Positions 42,008 through 50,721 are shown, counted from the first letter of the stretch. The stretch is DNA of 64,000 nt from Bog-756 sp963725395 (GCA_963725395.1 CAVRYH010000013.1:248001-312000); one strand, 5' to 3'. A program made the numbers and translations. The notes: a model not told the origin generated them from the sequence alone.

Positions 42008-42412
42008 ATGACGATGACCGACCCGATTGCCGACATGCTGACCCGTATCCGGAACGCCAACACCGCTCACTTCGAGACGGTCAAGATGCCCGGGTCCAAG
42101 CTGAAAGAGTCGCTGGCCGCCATCCTGGTGGACGAGGGCTACATCGTGGGCTACCAGGTGAACGAGGATCCGGGCAAGCCGGGCAGGACCCTGGAGATCC
42201 AGATGAAGTACGCCCCCGACCGGGCGCGGACCATCTCGGGGATCAAGCGTGTGTCCAAGCCGGGCCTGCGGATCTACGCCCGCGCCGACAAGATGCCGCG
42301 CGTCCTCGGTGGTCTGGGCGTGGCCGTCGTCTCCACGTCCAAGGGCCTGATGACCGACCGCGAGGCGCGCAAGCGTCGCATGGGCGGAGAGGTGCTCTGC
42401 TATGTCTGGTAG
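42008..42412 (+). CDS. rpsH: 30S ribosomal protein S8
   Basis: S8 binds helix 21 of 16S rRNA and in E. coli represses the spc operon. The 134-residue product has DPIADMLTRIRNANTAHFE, VDEGYIVGY, SKPGLRIYARADKMP and STSKGLMTDREARKRRMGGE. The ATG follows GAGGAGG at suitable spacing. Length is normal. Confidence 0.97.
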   Translation: MTMTDPIADMLTRIRNANTAHFETVKMPGSKLKESLAAILVDEGYIVGYQVNEDPGKPGRTLEIQMKYAPDRARTISGIKRVSKPGLRIYARADKMPRVLGGLGVAVVSTSKGLMTDREARKRRMGGEVLCYVW

Positions 42413-42484
42413 CTCCGCTCCCTGCGGGTGGGCCGCTCCTCGGCCCCGCCCGACCGCCCCCACCATGACCGGAGGTGTTCGCTG

Positions 42485-43027
42485 ATGTCCCGCATCGGAC
42501 GCTCCCCGATCGCCGTCCCCTCCGGGGTGTCGGTGGCGGTGGGCACGGACAACACGGTGACGGTCAAGGGTCCCCAGGGCGAGCTGGCCCGGTCGGTGCC
42601 CGCCGCCATCACCATCCGCCAGGACGGCGACGTCCTGGTGGTCGAGCGCCCTGACGACCAGCGCCAGAACCGCGCGCTGCACGGCCTGACCCGGTCGCTG
42701 GTGGCCAACATGGTGTCCGGCGTCACCGACGGCTTCTCGAAGGAGTTGGAGATCGTCGGGGTGGGCTACCGGGCCATCCCGAAGGGCCCGTCGGCCCTCG
42801 AGCTGGCCCTCGGGTTCTCCCATCCGGTCAACGTCACGGCGCCCGACGGGGTCACCTTCGAGGTGCCCTCCGCCACCAGGATCATCATCAAGGGGATCGA
42901 CAAGGAGAAGGTCGGCCAAGTGGCCGCGGACATCCGCAAGCTCCGCAAGCCCGAGCCCTACAAGGGCAAGGGCATCCGGTACGTGGGCGAGCGGGTCGTG
43001 CGCAAGGCCGGGAAGGCAGCCAAGTAG
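42485..43027 (+). CDS. rplF: 50S ribosomal protein L6
   Basis: L6 supports the factor-binding site near the sarcin-ricin loop. The 180-residue product has MSRIGRSPIAVPSGV, GVTDGFSKELEIVGVGYRA and the terminal KPEPYKGKGIRYVGERV. The ATG at 42485 follows GGAGGTG; the in-frame upstream region is non-homologous leader between rpsH and rplF. Confidence 0.98.
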   Translation: MSRIGRSPIAVPSGVSVAVGTDNTVTVKGPQGELARSVPAAITIRQDGDVLVVERPDDQRQNRALHGLTRSLVANMVSGVTDGFSKELEIVGVGYRAIPKGPSALELALGFSHPVNVTAPDGVTFEVPSATRIIIKGIDKEKVGQVAADIRKLRKPEPYKGKGIRYVGERVVRKAGKAAK

Positions 43028-43390
43028 ATGGCACGTACTGATCACAAACTGGAGTTGCGCCGGCGTCGCCACGCCCGGGTGCGTCGCCGGGTGCACGGCT
43101 CGGCCGAGCGGCCCCGTCTGGCGGTGTTCCGCTCCAACAAGCACATCTCGGCCCAGTTGATCGACGACGACACCGGTCGCACCCTGGCCTCCGCATCGTC
43201 CGTCGAGGGCGGGTTGCGGGGTGCGTCGGGCGGGAACGTCGACGCCGCCAGCAACGTGGGCGCCCTGATCGCCACACGGGCCAGGGCCGCCGGCATCACC
43301 GCCGTGGTCTTCGACCGTGGCGGATTCGCCTATCACGGACGGGTGGCCGCCCTGGCCGAGGCCGCCCGCGCCGAAGGACTGGAGTTCTAG
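43028..43390 (+). CDS. rplR: 50S ribosomal protein L18
   Basis: L18 binds 5S rRNA with L5. The 120-residue product has LRRRRHARVRRRVHGSAERP, RLAVFRSNKHISAQLID and VFDRGGFAYHGRVAALAEAA. The ATG directly follows the rplF stop. Confidence 0.98.
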   Translation: MARTDHKLELRRRRHARVRRRVHGSAERPRLAVFRSNKHISAQLIDDDTGRTLASASSVEGGLRGASGGNVDAASNVGALIATRARAAGITAVVFDRGGFAYHGRVAALAEAARAEGLEF

Positions 43391-43394
43391 GACC

Positions 43395-43949
43395 ATGGCT
43401 AGTAACGAGCTGCAATTCGAAGAGAGGACCATCCGGGTCAACCGGGTGTCCAAGGTGGTCAAGGGTGGCCGGCGCTTCTCCTTCGCCGCCCTGATGGTGG
43501 TCGGCGACGGCAACGGCAAGGTGGGCCTCGGCTACGGCAAGGCCAAAGAGGCCGGCCTGGCCGTTCAAAAGGGCATCGAGGAGGCCCGCAAGAACATGTT
43601 CGACGTGCCCCTGGCCGGCAGCACCATCACCCATCCGATCGTCGGTGAGAGCGGGGCCGGGCGGGTCATGCTGAAGCCGGCCGCTCCGGGTACCGGGGTC
43701 ATTGCCGGCGGAGCGGCCCGGGCCATCCTGGAGATGGCCGGCATCCGCGACATCCTGGCCAAGTCCCTGGGTTCGTCCAACGGGATCAACGTGGCCCACG
43801 CCACCATCGCCGGTCTCAAAGGGCTCAAGCGCCCCGACGAGATCGCCGTCCTGCGCGGGAAGTCGGCCGAAGAGGTGGTGCCCGCCGCCCTGCTCCGGGC
43901 CTATCGAGAGCGTCGGCGCGAGGCCGACCTGTTCACGGAGGTGAACTGA
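43395..43949 (+). CDS. rpsE: 30S ribosomal protein S5
   Basis: S5 lies at the mRNA entry site and affects decoding accuracy. The 184-residue product has RVSKVVKGGRRFSFAALMVV in its double-stranded RNA-binding domain, GYGKAKEAGLAVQKGIEEAR, the spectinomycin-region loop in its normal form and NVAHATIAGLKGLKRPDEIA. The ATG at 43395 follows AGGACC, four bases after rplR. Confidence 0.98.
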   Translation: MASNELQFEERTIRVNRVSKVVKGGRRFSFAALMVVGDGNGKVGLGYGKAKEAGLAVQKGIEEARKNMFDVPLAGSTITHPIVGESGAGRVMLKPAAPGTGVIAGGAARAILEMAGIRDILAKSLGSSNGINVAHATIAGLKGLKRPDEIAVLRGKSAEEVVPAALLRAYRERRREADLFTEVN

Positions 43950-43950
43950 G

Positions 43951-44184
43951 ATGACCGCCGCACCCGCCGGGACGGGCACGACGGGCTGGTTGCGCGTCAC
44001 CCAGGTCCGTTCGTCCATCGGTACCAAGCCCAAGCACCGGGGCACGCTCCGGGCCCTCGGCCTGCGGGGCATCGGGCGCACCAACGTGTTGCCCGACCGG
44101 CCGGAGATCCGTGGGATGCTGGCTCGGGTCCCCCATCTGGTGGCTGTGACGACGGCCGAGCACGACGAGAAAGGTCGACCATGA
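43951..44184 (+). CDS. rpmD: 50S ribosomal protein L30
   Basis: L30 is a small protein of the large subunit found in most but not all bacteria. The 77-residue product has LRVTQVRSSIGTKPKHRGTL, RALGLRGIGRTNVLPD and PEIRGMLARVPHLV, with a short N-terminal extension and an eight-residue C-terminal extension. It starts one base after rpsE and its stop overlaps the rplO ATG (ATGA). Confidence 0.96.
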   Translation: MTAAPAGTGTTGWLRVTQVRSSIGTKPKHRGTLRALGLRGIGRTNVLPDRPEIRGMLARVPHLVAVTTAEHDEKGRP

Positions 44185-44670
44185 AGGTCCATGAGCTCCG
44201 CCCACCCGCAGGCGCTACGCGTCGCGCGTCGTCGCGTCGGTCGCGGCATCGCCGGCAAGGGCGGCAAGACGGCCGGCCGGGGGACCAAGGGCCAGGGGGC
44301 CCGCGACACCATCCCCATGGGGTTCGAAGGTGGCCAACTGCCCCTGATGCAACGGATCCCCAAGCTGCGCGGGTTCAAGAACCCGTTCCGGATCGACTAC
44401 ACCCCGGTGAACGTCGGCGCCCTCCAGGGCGTCGAAGGCGACTCCATCGACGTCGCCGGACTGGTGGCGAGCGGCCTGGCCCGCCGGGGCGACCTGGTCA
44501 AGATCCTCGGGGGCGGCGAGCTGACCCGTGCGGTCACCGTGGAGGCCCACGCCTTCTCCAAGTCGGCCGAGGCGGCCATCACGGGCGCCGGGGGGTCCAT
44601 CACGGTGGTTCCCCTCCCGTTCGGGCATCACCGCCCGCCGGCACAGGGCAACGCCCTCACCAACCGGTAG
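44181..44670 (+). CDS. rplO: 50S ribosomal protein L15 (apparent +1 frame break near its start)
   Basis: L15 is a late-assembly protein of the large subunit. The ATG at 44181 overlaps the rpmD stop and reads MKVHELRPPAGAT, the family N-terminus. The frame must then advance one base between about 44214 and 44240 to give RRRVGRGIAGKGGKTAGRG and the rest of a normal protein (about 162 residues). Without the shift the first frame continues as Arg/Ser-rich nonsense. An ATG at 44191 opens the second frame directly but would replace the conserved N-terminus. An extra base in the CG-repeat run (CGTCGCGCGTCGTCGCG) is likely. Confidence 0.93.
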
Positions 44671-44700
44671 CATCGGCCCACCGCGGCGTCGAGGAGCCCC

Positions 44701-45993
44701 ATGCTCTCCAGTCTGGCCAACATCTTCCGGATTCCCGACCTTCGTAAGAAGGTCGTCTTCACGCTGACCATCATCGCCCTCTACCAGTTCGGGGCCAACG
44801 TCCCGGTCCCCTTCGTCAACTTCTCGAAGGTGCAGCAGCTGGAGGCGGCGTCCAAGTCGTCAGGGGTCCTCGGGTTCCTCAACCTCTTCTCGGGGGGCGC
44901 GCTCACCCGGATGGCCGTGTTCGGCCTGGGCATCATGCCCTACATCACCTCGAGCATCATCATCCAGCTGCTGGCCACGGTCATCCCCAAGCTCGAGCAG
45001 TGGCGTGACCAGGGGGCGGTCGGCCAGAAGAAGCTGACCCAGACCACCCGCTACCTGACGGTGGCCCTGGCCCTCATGCAGTCGACCGGGCTCGTCTACC
45101 TGTTCCACAAGGGGGGCGGTGGGCTGTTCGGCACCAGCCAGAACGTCGACCTCATCCTCAACTACTCGATCTGGCGGGGGGCCTTCATCGTCATGACGCT
45201 GACGGCCGGCACCGCCTTCGTGATGTGGCTGGCCGAGCTGATCACCCAGCGGGGCATCGGCCAGGGCATGTCGATCCTGATCTTCGCCAACGTCGTGGCC
45301 GGCATCCCGTCAGGCCTCAACACCGTCCTCCAGGAGGGCGGACGGATCAAGTTCACGGTGATCCTGGTGGTGTCCCTTGCCCTGCTGGTGCTCATCGTCT
45401 TCGTCGATCAGGGGCAGCGTCGGATCCCGGTCACGTTCGCCAAACGCGTGGTCGGCCGGAAGATGTACGGCGGCTCGAACACCTACATCCCCCTGAAGGT
45501 CAACCAGGCGGGTGTGATCCCGATCATCTTCGCCAGCTCGGTGCTCTACATCCCGGTCCTGTTGTCCAACATCATCCCCTCGGCCGCCTTCCGGAGCTGG
45601 GTCAACAGCAACGTGACGCCGACCAGCATCTTCTACATCCTCACCTATTTCGTGTTCATCCTGTTGTTCACGTTCTTCTACGTCTACGTGGCCTTCGACC
45701 CGCACCAGCAGGCCGACATCATCCGCAAGCAGGGTGGTTACATCCCCGGCATCCGCCCCGGGCACCCGACCGAGCGGTACCTGGCCCACATCCTCAACCG
45801 GATCACCTGGCCGGGGGCCATCTTCCTCGGTGGGGTGGCCATCACCCCCTCCCTGCTCATGGCCGCATGGAACATCACCAGCTATCCCTTCTACGGCACC
45901 ACTCTTCTGATCGCTGTGGGCGTGGCACTCGAGACGATGAAGCAGATCGACAGCCAGCTCATGATGCGAAACTACGAGGGCTTCCTCAAGTAG
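44701..45993 (+). CDS. secY: Preprotein translocase subunit SecY
   Basis: SecY is the channel of the Sec translocon. The 430-residue protein has ten membrane helices, the plug and helix 2 region, GLGIMPYITSSIIIQLL in helix 2b, the cytosolic loop with KRVVGRKMYGGSNTYIPLKV between helices 6 and 7, and PGHPTERYLAHILNRIT in the loop before the last helices. The ATG at 44701 lies 30 bases after rplO. adk begins immediately after the stop. Confidence 0.98.
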   Translation: MLSSLANIFRIPDLRKKVVFTLTIIALYQFGANVPVPFVNFSKVQQLEAASKSSGVLGFLNLFSGGALTRMAVFGLGIMPYITSSIIIQLLATVIPKLEQWRDQGAVGQKKLTQTTRYLTVALALMQSTGLVYLFHKGGGGLFGTSQNVDLILNYSIWRGAFIVMTLTAGTAFVMWLAELITQRGIGQGMSILIFANVVAGIPSGLNTVLQEGGRIKFTVILVVSLALLVLIVFVDQGQRRIPVTFAKRVVGRKMYGGSNTYIPLKVNQAGVIPIIFASSVLYIPVLLSNIIPSAAFRSWVNSNVTPTSIFYILTYFVFILLFTFFYVYVAFDPHQQADIIRKQGGYIPGIRPGHPTERYLAHILNRITWPGAIFLGGVAITPSLLMAAWNITSYPFYGTTLLIAVGVALETMKQIDSQLMMRNYEGFLK

Positions 45994-46671
45994 GTGGTAC
46001 CCGGAGCCAGGCTCGTTGTCCTCGGCAAACAGGGGGCAGGCAAGGGGACACAGTGTGTGCGCCTCTCCCATCACTACGTGGTGCCGCACGTCTCGACCGG
46101 CGACATGCTCCGCGCCGCGGTGAAGCAGGGGACGGCCATCGGCCTGAAGGCAAAGGAGCTGATGGACCGGGGCGAGCTCCTCGGCGACGACCTGATCATG
46201 GAGATGGTGGCCGAGCGCCTGCAGGAGAGCGACGTCCGGGCCCGCGGGTTCGTGCTGGACGGCTGCCCGCGCACGGTGGCCCAGGCCGAACTGCTGGCCG
46301 CCCTCCTCACCCCGTACGACCTCGACCTGGTCATCGACCTCGAGGTGCACACCAGCCAGGTCCTCCGTCGTCTGGCCGCCCGCCGTGTCTGCGTCGACTG
46401 CGGTGCCAACTACTCAACCTCGTCGCCTCCCCTCATCAACTGGACCTGTGACGTCTGCGGCGGCGAGGTGGTCCAGCGCGAGGACGACACCGAAGAGGCG
46501 ATCTCGCGCCGACTGGAGCTCTACGAACGCCAGACCGCACCCCTGATCGAGTGGTACCGGGCCCGCAAGCAGCTGGAGACGGTGGCCGGCACCGGCACGC
46601 CCGACGCCGTGACCCGTAGAATGGTCAAGGTCATCGAGACGCGGCGGAACCGGGGCATCGGCTTCGCGTGA
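45994..46671 (+). CDS. adk: Adenylate kinase
   Basis: The enzyme equilibrates ATP, ADP and AMP. The 225-residue product has the P-loop GKQGAGKGT (11-19), the AMP-binding STGDMLR and a long LID with four cysteines (Cys133, Cys136, Cys152, Cys155) that should bind zinc. The usual DGFPRT appears as DGCPRT (residues 89-94), an unusual but conservative position. It starts GTG directly after the secY stop, the common secY-adk-map order. Confidence 0.97.
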   Translation: MVPGARLVVLGKQGAGKGTQCVRLSHHYVVPHVSTGDMLRAAVKQGTAIGLKAKELMDRGELLGDDLIMEMVAERLQESDVRARGFVLDGCPRTVAQAELLAALLTPYDLDLVIDLEVHTSQVLRRLAARRVCVDCGANYSTSSPPLINWTCDVCGGEVVQREDDTEEAISRRLELYERQTAPLIEWYRARKQLETVAGTGTPDAVTRRMVKVIETRRNRGIGFA

Positions 46672-46781
46672 AGCCGGGGTGACCACGCCCCCCGACGAAG
46701 AGAAACCCAGCCGATGAGACACCCAAGCCACGAGACACCCGCCCCGATGGGTCGTCCGCTTCCCGGGAGGCGCGCCCTGCT

Positions 46782-47525
46782 GTGAGACGCAACGCCGAAG
46801 AGCTGGCCAAGATGCGCAGGGCCGGTCGGGTGGTGGCCGAGATCCACGAGGCGACCCGGGCGGTCATCCGGCCCGGGGTGTCCACCGCGGCCCTCGACCG
46901 GGCCGCCCGGGACGTCCTCGACAAGCGGGGCGCCGGATCGAACTTCCTCAACTACCACGGGTTCCCGGCGGTGGTCTGCACCTCGCCCAACTCCATGATC
47001 GTCCACGGCATCCCCTCCGAGTCGGTCATCCTGGAGGAGGGCGACATCATCTCGGTGGACTGCGGGGCGATCGTCGAGGGCTACCACGGGGATGCCGCCT
47101 ACACGGCCGGGGTGGGCGAGGTGACCAAGGAGGCGACGCGGCTGATGGAGGTCACCGAGGACAGCCTGTTCGCCGGCATCGACCAGTTGCGGCCGGGCAA
47201 CCGCCTCCACGAGGTCGGCCGGGCCGTCCAGCAGGTCGCCGAGGCGGCTGGGTTCTCGGTCGTCCGCGAGTACGTGGGCCACGCCATCGGCACGGCGATG
47301 CACGAGGAGCCCCAGGTCCCCAACTACTGGCCCGGATCGGGGGGCCCGACCCTCAAGACGGGCATGGTCTTCGCCGTGGAGCCGATGGTCAACGCCGGAG
47401 GGGCGGCGACCGTCCAGCTCGACGACGGGTGGAGCGTGGTCACGGCCGACGGCCGGCTCTCCGCCCATTTCGAGCACACCATCGCCGTCACGGAGGACGG
47501 CCCGGAGGTGTTCACGGTCCTCTGA
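46782..47525 (+). CDS. map: Methionine aminopeptidase type I
   Basis: The enzyme removes the initiator methionine from nascent proteins. The 247-residue product has the five metal ligands in the expected contexts: VDCGA and GDAAYT (Asp), GHAIGTAMHEEP (His), VEPMV (Glu) and EHTIAVTE (Glu). There is no N-terminal SH3-binding extension. It starts GTG after GGGAGG, 110 bases after adk. Confidence 0.97.
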   Translation: MRRNAEELAKMRRAGRVVAEIHEATRAVIRPGVSTAALDRAARDVLDKRGAGSNFLNYHGFPAVVCTSPNSMIVHGIPSESVILEEGDIISVDCGAIVEGYHGDAAYTAGVGEVTKEATRLMEVTEDSLFAGIDQLRPGNRLHEVGRAVQQVAEAAGFSVVREYVGHAIGTAMHEEPQVPNYWPGSGGPTLKTGMVFAVEPMVNAGGAATVQLDDGWSVVTADGRLSAHFEHTIAVTEDGPEVFTVL

Positions 47526-47557
47526 CCGGGGGGCGGAGCCCGATTTCCGCCGCCGGA

Positions 47558-47586
47558 CTGGCAATTCGGTGCCAACGGGCTAAACT
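47558..47586 (+). promoter_or_regulatory. Putative sigma-A promoter of the infA-rpmJ-rpsM operon
   Basis: CTGGCA (47558-47563) and TAAACT (47581-47586) are 17 bases apart. The leader to infA would be about 165 bases. The 233-base map-infA gap contains no other supported gene. Confidence 0.6.
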
Positions 47587-47758
47587 GGTCGTTCGGCTGG
47601 CCACGGCTGTGTGGTGGCGTGCCGATCCCGCTGACGGTTCCGCCTCTTCAGGTGTGCTCCGGATGCGGTGCGGACGAACGACGTGACCGTTGTTCGTGGT
47701 GCACGCCGACCCCCGGGCCGAGCGGACGAGAACGACTGAACTATTCGAGGAGATTCAC

Positions 47759-47983
47759 CTGCCCAAGCCCAAGGAAGATGCCATCGTGCTGGAGGGAACG
47801 GTCGTGGAGCCGCTCCCGAACGCCATGTTCCGCGTGGAGCTCGAGAACGGCCACAAGGTCCTGGCCCACAGCTCGGGAAAGATGAGGATGCACCGGATCC
47901 GCATCCTCCCGGGGGACAAGGTGCAGGTGGAGATCACCCCTTACGACCTGGCGCGGGGGCGGATCACCTACCGCTACAAGTAG
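47759..47983 (+). CDS. infA: Translation initiation factor IF-1 (probable CTG start)
   Basis: IF-1 occupies the A site during initiation and helps IF-2 and IF-3 select the start codon. The 74-residue OB-fold protein reads MPKPKEDAIVLEGTVVEP, then FRVELENGHKVLAHSSGKMR and ITPYDLARGRITYRYK. The start that gives this sequence is CTG at 47759, six bases after GAGGAG. No ATG, GTG or TTG exists at that point: the nearest in-frame alternatives are GTG at codon 10, which would delete the N-terminus, or TTG 47690 and GTG 47696, which would add more than 20 non-homologous residues. rpmJ follows 88 bases later. Confidence 0.93.
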   Translation: MPKPKEDAIVLEGTVVEPLPNAMFRVELENGHKVLAHSSGKMRMHRIRILPGDKVQVEITPYDLARGRITYRYK

Positions 47984-48071
47984 GAACAGAAGGTCCCGGC
48001 CGGTTCGGCCCGCTGGCGCCGGAGGGCCGCCGGCAGCAACGGAATCAGCATTACAAGACAAGGACGAAAAC

Positions 48072-48185
48072 GTGAAGGTTCGACCCAGCGTCAAGCCGAT
48101 GTGCGAGAAGTGCAAAGTGATCCGCCGGCACCGGCGGGTCATCGTCATCTGCGAAAACCCGCGCCACAAGCAGCGCCAGGGTTGA
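48072..48185 (+). CDS. rpmJ: 50S ribosomal protein L36
   Basis: L36 is a tiny zinc-binding protein of the large subunit. The 37-residue product MKVRPSVKPMCEKCKVIRRH and so on has the intact ligand set Cys11, Cys14, Cys27 and His32. The start is GTG. It precedes rpsM in the conserved infA-rpmJ-rpsM-rpsK-rpsD-rpoA order. Confidence 0.96.
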   Translation: MKVRPSVKPMCEKCKVIRRHRRVIVICENPRHKQRQG

Positions 48186-48222
48186 TGCACCCGGATCCGG
48201 CGTAAGAGAGAAGGAAGAGCAC

Positions 48223-48600
48223 GTGGCCCGCATTTCAGGCGTGGACATCCCCCGTGAGAAGCGGTTGGAGATCTCCCTCACCTACATCTTCGGCATCGGC
48301 CGTACGACGTCACAGCAGATCTGTGCCGCCACGGACACGAGCCCCGACACCCGGGTCCGCGACCTCACCGACGAGGAGGTGACCCGGCTCCGCAACTACA
48401 TCGACGCCAACCTCCAGGTGGAGGGCGACCTCCGACGGGACGTCTCCCAGGACATCAAGCGGAAGATGGAGATCGGCTGCTACCAGGGGATCCGGCACCG
48501 CAAGGGCCTGCCGGTCCATGGGCAGCGGACCCACACCAACGCCCGTACACGGAAGGGACCGAAGAAGACGGTCGCCGGAAAGAAGAAGGTTCGCAAGTAA
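48223..48600 (+). CDS. rpsM: 30S ribosomal protein S13
   Basis: S13 forms bridges to the large subunit at the head. The 125-residue product has ARISGVDIPREKRLEISLTY, IFGIGRTTSQQIC and the C-terminal GLPVHGQRTHTNARTRKGPK. The GTG start follows AAGGAAGAG. rpsK begins directly after the stop. Confidence 0.98.
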   Translation: MARISGVDIPREKRLEISLTYIFGIGRTTSQQICAATDTSPDTRVRDLTDEEVTRLRNYIDANLQVEGDLRRDVSQDIKRKMEIGCYQGIRHRKGLPVHGQRTHTNARTRKGPKKTVAGKKKVRK

Positions 48601-49008
48601 ATGGCCAAGACCACCAAGCCGCCTGCCGGCGCCAGGCGCCCTCGCAAGCGGGAGCGTAAGAACATCACCTTCGGCGTTGCCCACATCAAGAGCTCGTTCA
48701 ACAACACCATCGTCTCCATCGCCGATCCGGAAGGCAACGTGCTGGCCTGGGCCTCGGCCGGAAACGTCGGGTTCAAGGGATCGCGCAAGTCCACCCCGTT
48801 CGCCGCCCAGCTGGCCGCCGAGCAGTGCGCCAAGCGGGCCATGGAACACGGGGTTCGCCGGGTCGACGTGCTGGTACGCGGACCGGGATCAGGCCGGGAG
48901 ACCGCCATCCGCTCCCTGGCCGCCGCCGGGATCGAGGTGGCCGGCATCAAGGACGTGACGCCCATCCCCCACAACGGCTGCCGCCCGAAGAAGCGGCGCC
49001 GGGTCTAG
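48601..49008 (+). CDS. rpsK: 30S ribosomal protein S11
   Basis: S11 lies on the platform near the E-site codon. The 135-residue product has NITFGVAHIKSSFNNTIVSI, the GNVGFKGSRKSTPFAAQLAA helix and the terminal DVTPIPHNGCRPKKRRRV, all typical. A basic N-terminal stretch of about 20 residues precedes the domain, as in other actinobacteria. Confidence 0.98.
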   Translation: MAKTTKPPAGARRPRKRERKNITFGVAHIKSSFNNTIVSIADPEGNVLAWASAGNVGFKGSRKSTPFAAQLAAEQCAKRAMEHGVRRVDVLVRGPGSGRETAIRSLAAAGIEVAGIKDVTPIPHNGCRPKKRRRV

Positions 49009-49039
49009 GGCCGGGGAACGAAGGGAAGCTAAGGAACAC

Positions 49040-49687
49040 ATGGCTCGATACACAGGACCTGTCTGCCGGCTCTGCCGCCGGGAGCGCACCAAGCTCTTCT
49101 TGAAGGGCGAGCGCTGCTATTCCATGAAGTGCCCGGTCTCCGAGGCGGTGACCGACCGGCACAGCCGTGCCTACCCCCCCGGGGAGCACGGCCGCGACCG
49201 CATGCGCCAGGGCTCGGAGTACCTGGGCCAGCTGCGTGAGAAGCAGAAGGCCCGTCGCATCTACGGCCTCCTCGAACGCCAATTCCACAATCTCTATGTC
49301 GAGGCGAGCCGGGCCCCGGGCATCACCGGCGAGAACCTGCTGCGCATGCTGGAGCTGCGCCTCGACAACGTGGCCTTCCGTGCCGGATGGGGGGCCAGCC
49401 GGTCCCAGGCCCGCCAGTTCGTCCGCCACGGCCACGTGCTGGTCAACGGCAAGCGGGTCACCATCCCTAGCTACCGGGTGCGTCAGGGCGACGTCGTGGC
49501 CCTCAAGCCGTCATCCCGAGAGCTCTTCCACGTCCGCCGCAACATGGATACCCTCGACCGGCAGCTCCCGCCCTGGCTGGAGACCGTCGGCGACAAGTTC
49601 GAGGTCAGGGTGTTCTCGTTGCCGCTGCGCGAGCACATCGACGAGCCCGTGCAGGAGCAGCTCATCGTCGAGCTCTACTCGAAGTAG
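49040..49687 (+). CDS. rpsD: 30S ribosomal protein S4 (zinc-binding form)
   Basis: S4 nucleates 16S rRNA folding and helps unwind mRNA at entry. The 215-residue product has four N-terminal cysteines (Cys9, Cys12, Cys26, Cys31), the zinc-containing form, and the S4 RNA-binding domain RLDNVAFRAGWGASRSQARQ, VRHGHVLVNGKRVTIPSYRV. The ATG follows a GGAAGC site 31 bases after rpsK. Confidence 0.98.
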   Translation: MARYTGPVCRLCRRERTKLFLKGERCYSMKCPVSEAVTDRHSRAYPPGEHGRDRMRQGSEYLGQLREKQKARRIYGLLERQFHNLYVEASRAPGITGENLLRMLELRLDNVAFRAGWGASRSQARQFVRHGHVLVNGKRVTIPSYRVRQGDVVALKPSSRELFHVRRNMDTLDRQLPPWLETVGDKFEVRVFSLPLREHIDEPVQEQLIVELYSK

Positions 49688-49774
49688 CCGTCCGCCGCCC
49701 GAACCCACGACCGACCGAACCCGCACCACCACTACCGACACTGCGCAGCCCGCTGCCGAGGAGCCCTGATCAGC

Positions 49775-50714
49775 ATGCTCATCATCCAACGACCGACCGT
49801 CGAAACCATCGGTGAAGAGGAGGACAACCGTCAGCGGTTCGCCGTGGGCCCCCTCGACCCCGGTTTCGGGCACACCCTCGGCAACTCACTCCGCCGCACC
49901 CTGCTCTCTTCCATCCCGGGCGCGTCCATCACCCAGGTGCGTTTCGACGACGCCCTCCACGAGTTCACCACCCTCCCCGGGGTGAAAGAGGACGTGACCG
50001 ACCTCATCCTCAACCTCAAGGACCTGTTGTTCCGGGTGCACAGCGACGAGCCGGTGACCATCCGGCTCGACAAGCGCGGCCCCGGCGACGCCACCGCTGG
50101 CGACCTGCAGGTGAGTGCCGATGTCGAGGTCCTCAACCCCGCCCAGCACATCGCCTCCCTCAACGCCAAGGGCCACCTCGCCGTGGACCTGACCGTCGAG
50201 CGGGGCCGCGGCTACCTGTCGGCGGACAAGAACAAGCGCTCGACGACGATCGGGGTCATCCCGGTCGATGCCATCTTCTCGCCGGTGCGCCGGGTCGCCT
50301 TCACCGTCGAGCCCGTCCGGGTGGAGCAGTCCACCGACTTCGACAGACTGGTGCTCGACATCGAGACCGACGGGTCGCTCTCGCCACCGCGAGGCCCTGG
50401 CCTCGGCGGGCGACACCCTCCGGACCCTGGTGGGCCTGGTCGCCGACCTCGAGGACGAGCCGCTGGGCCTGGAGCTGGGCGAGGTGGGAACCGTCGGAAC
50501 GGGATCGCCCGATCTCGACCTGCGCATCGAGGACCTCGACCTCACCGAGCGCCCCCGGAACTGCCTCAAGCGGGCCCAGATCAACACCATCGGGGAGCTC
50601 GTCGACCGCACGCTCGACGACCTGCTCAACATCACCAACTTCGGACAGAAGTCGCTCGACGAGGTGCTCCAGAAGCTCGACGAGCGGGGTCTCTCCCTGC
50701 GGGTCAAGGACTGA
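49775..50714 (+). CDS. rpoA: RNA polymerase alpha subunit (apparent +1 frame break between its domains)
   Basis: Alpha dimerises to nucleate RNA polymerase, and its C-terminal domain binds UP elements and activators. The first frame reads the N-terminal domain from MLIIQRPTVETI through LGNSLRRTLLSSIPG to VLDIETDGSLSP (near 50392). Then one base must be skipped to continue REALASAGDTLRTLVGLV and the C-terminal domain with LTERPRNCLKRAQINTIGEL to 50714 (about 312 residues). The first frame alone runs on as Arg/Pro-rich nonsense to 50785, into rplQ. An extra C in CGCCACCGCGAG would explain it. Confidence 0.95.
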
Positions 50715-50721
50715 GGCCAGC

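Noticed and set aside
47619..47885. Small open frame with a CSGCG and CSWC pair, resembling a zinc ribbon, just before infA
   Set aside because: It runs out of frame into infA, has no ribosome-binding site, and its remainder is Arg/Ser-rich nonsense.
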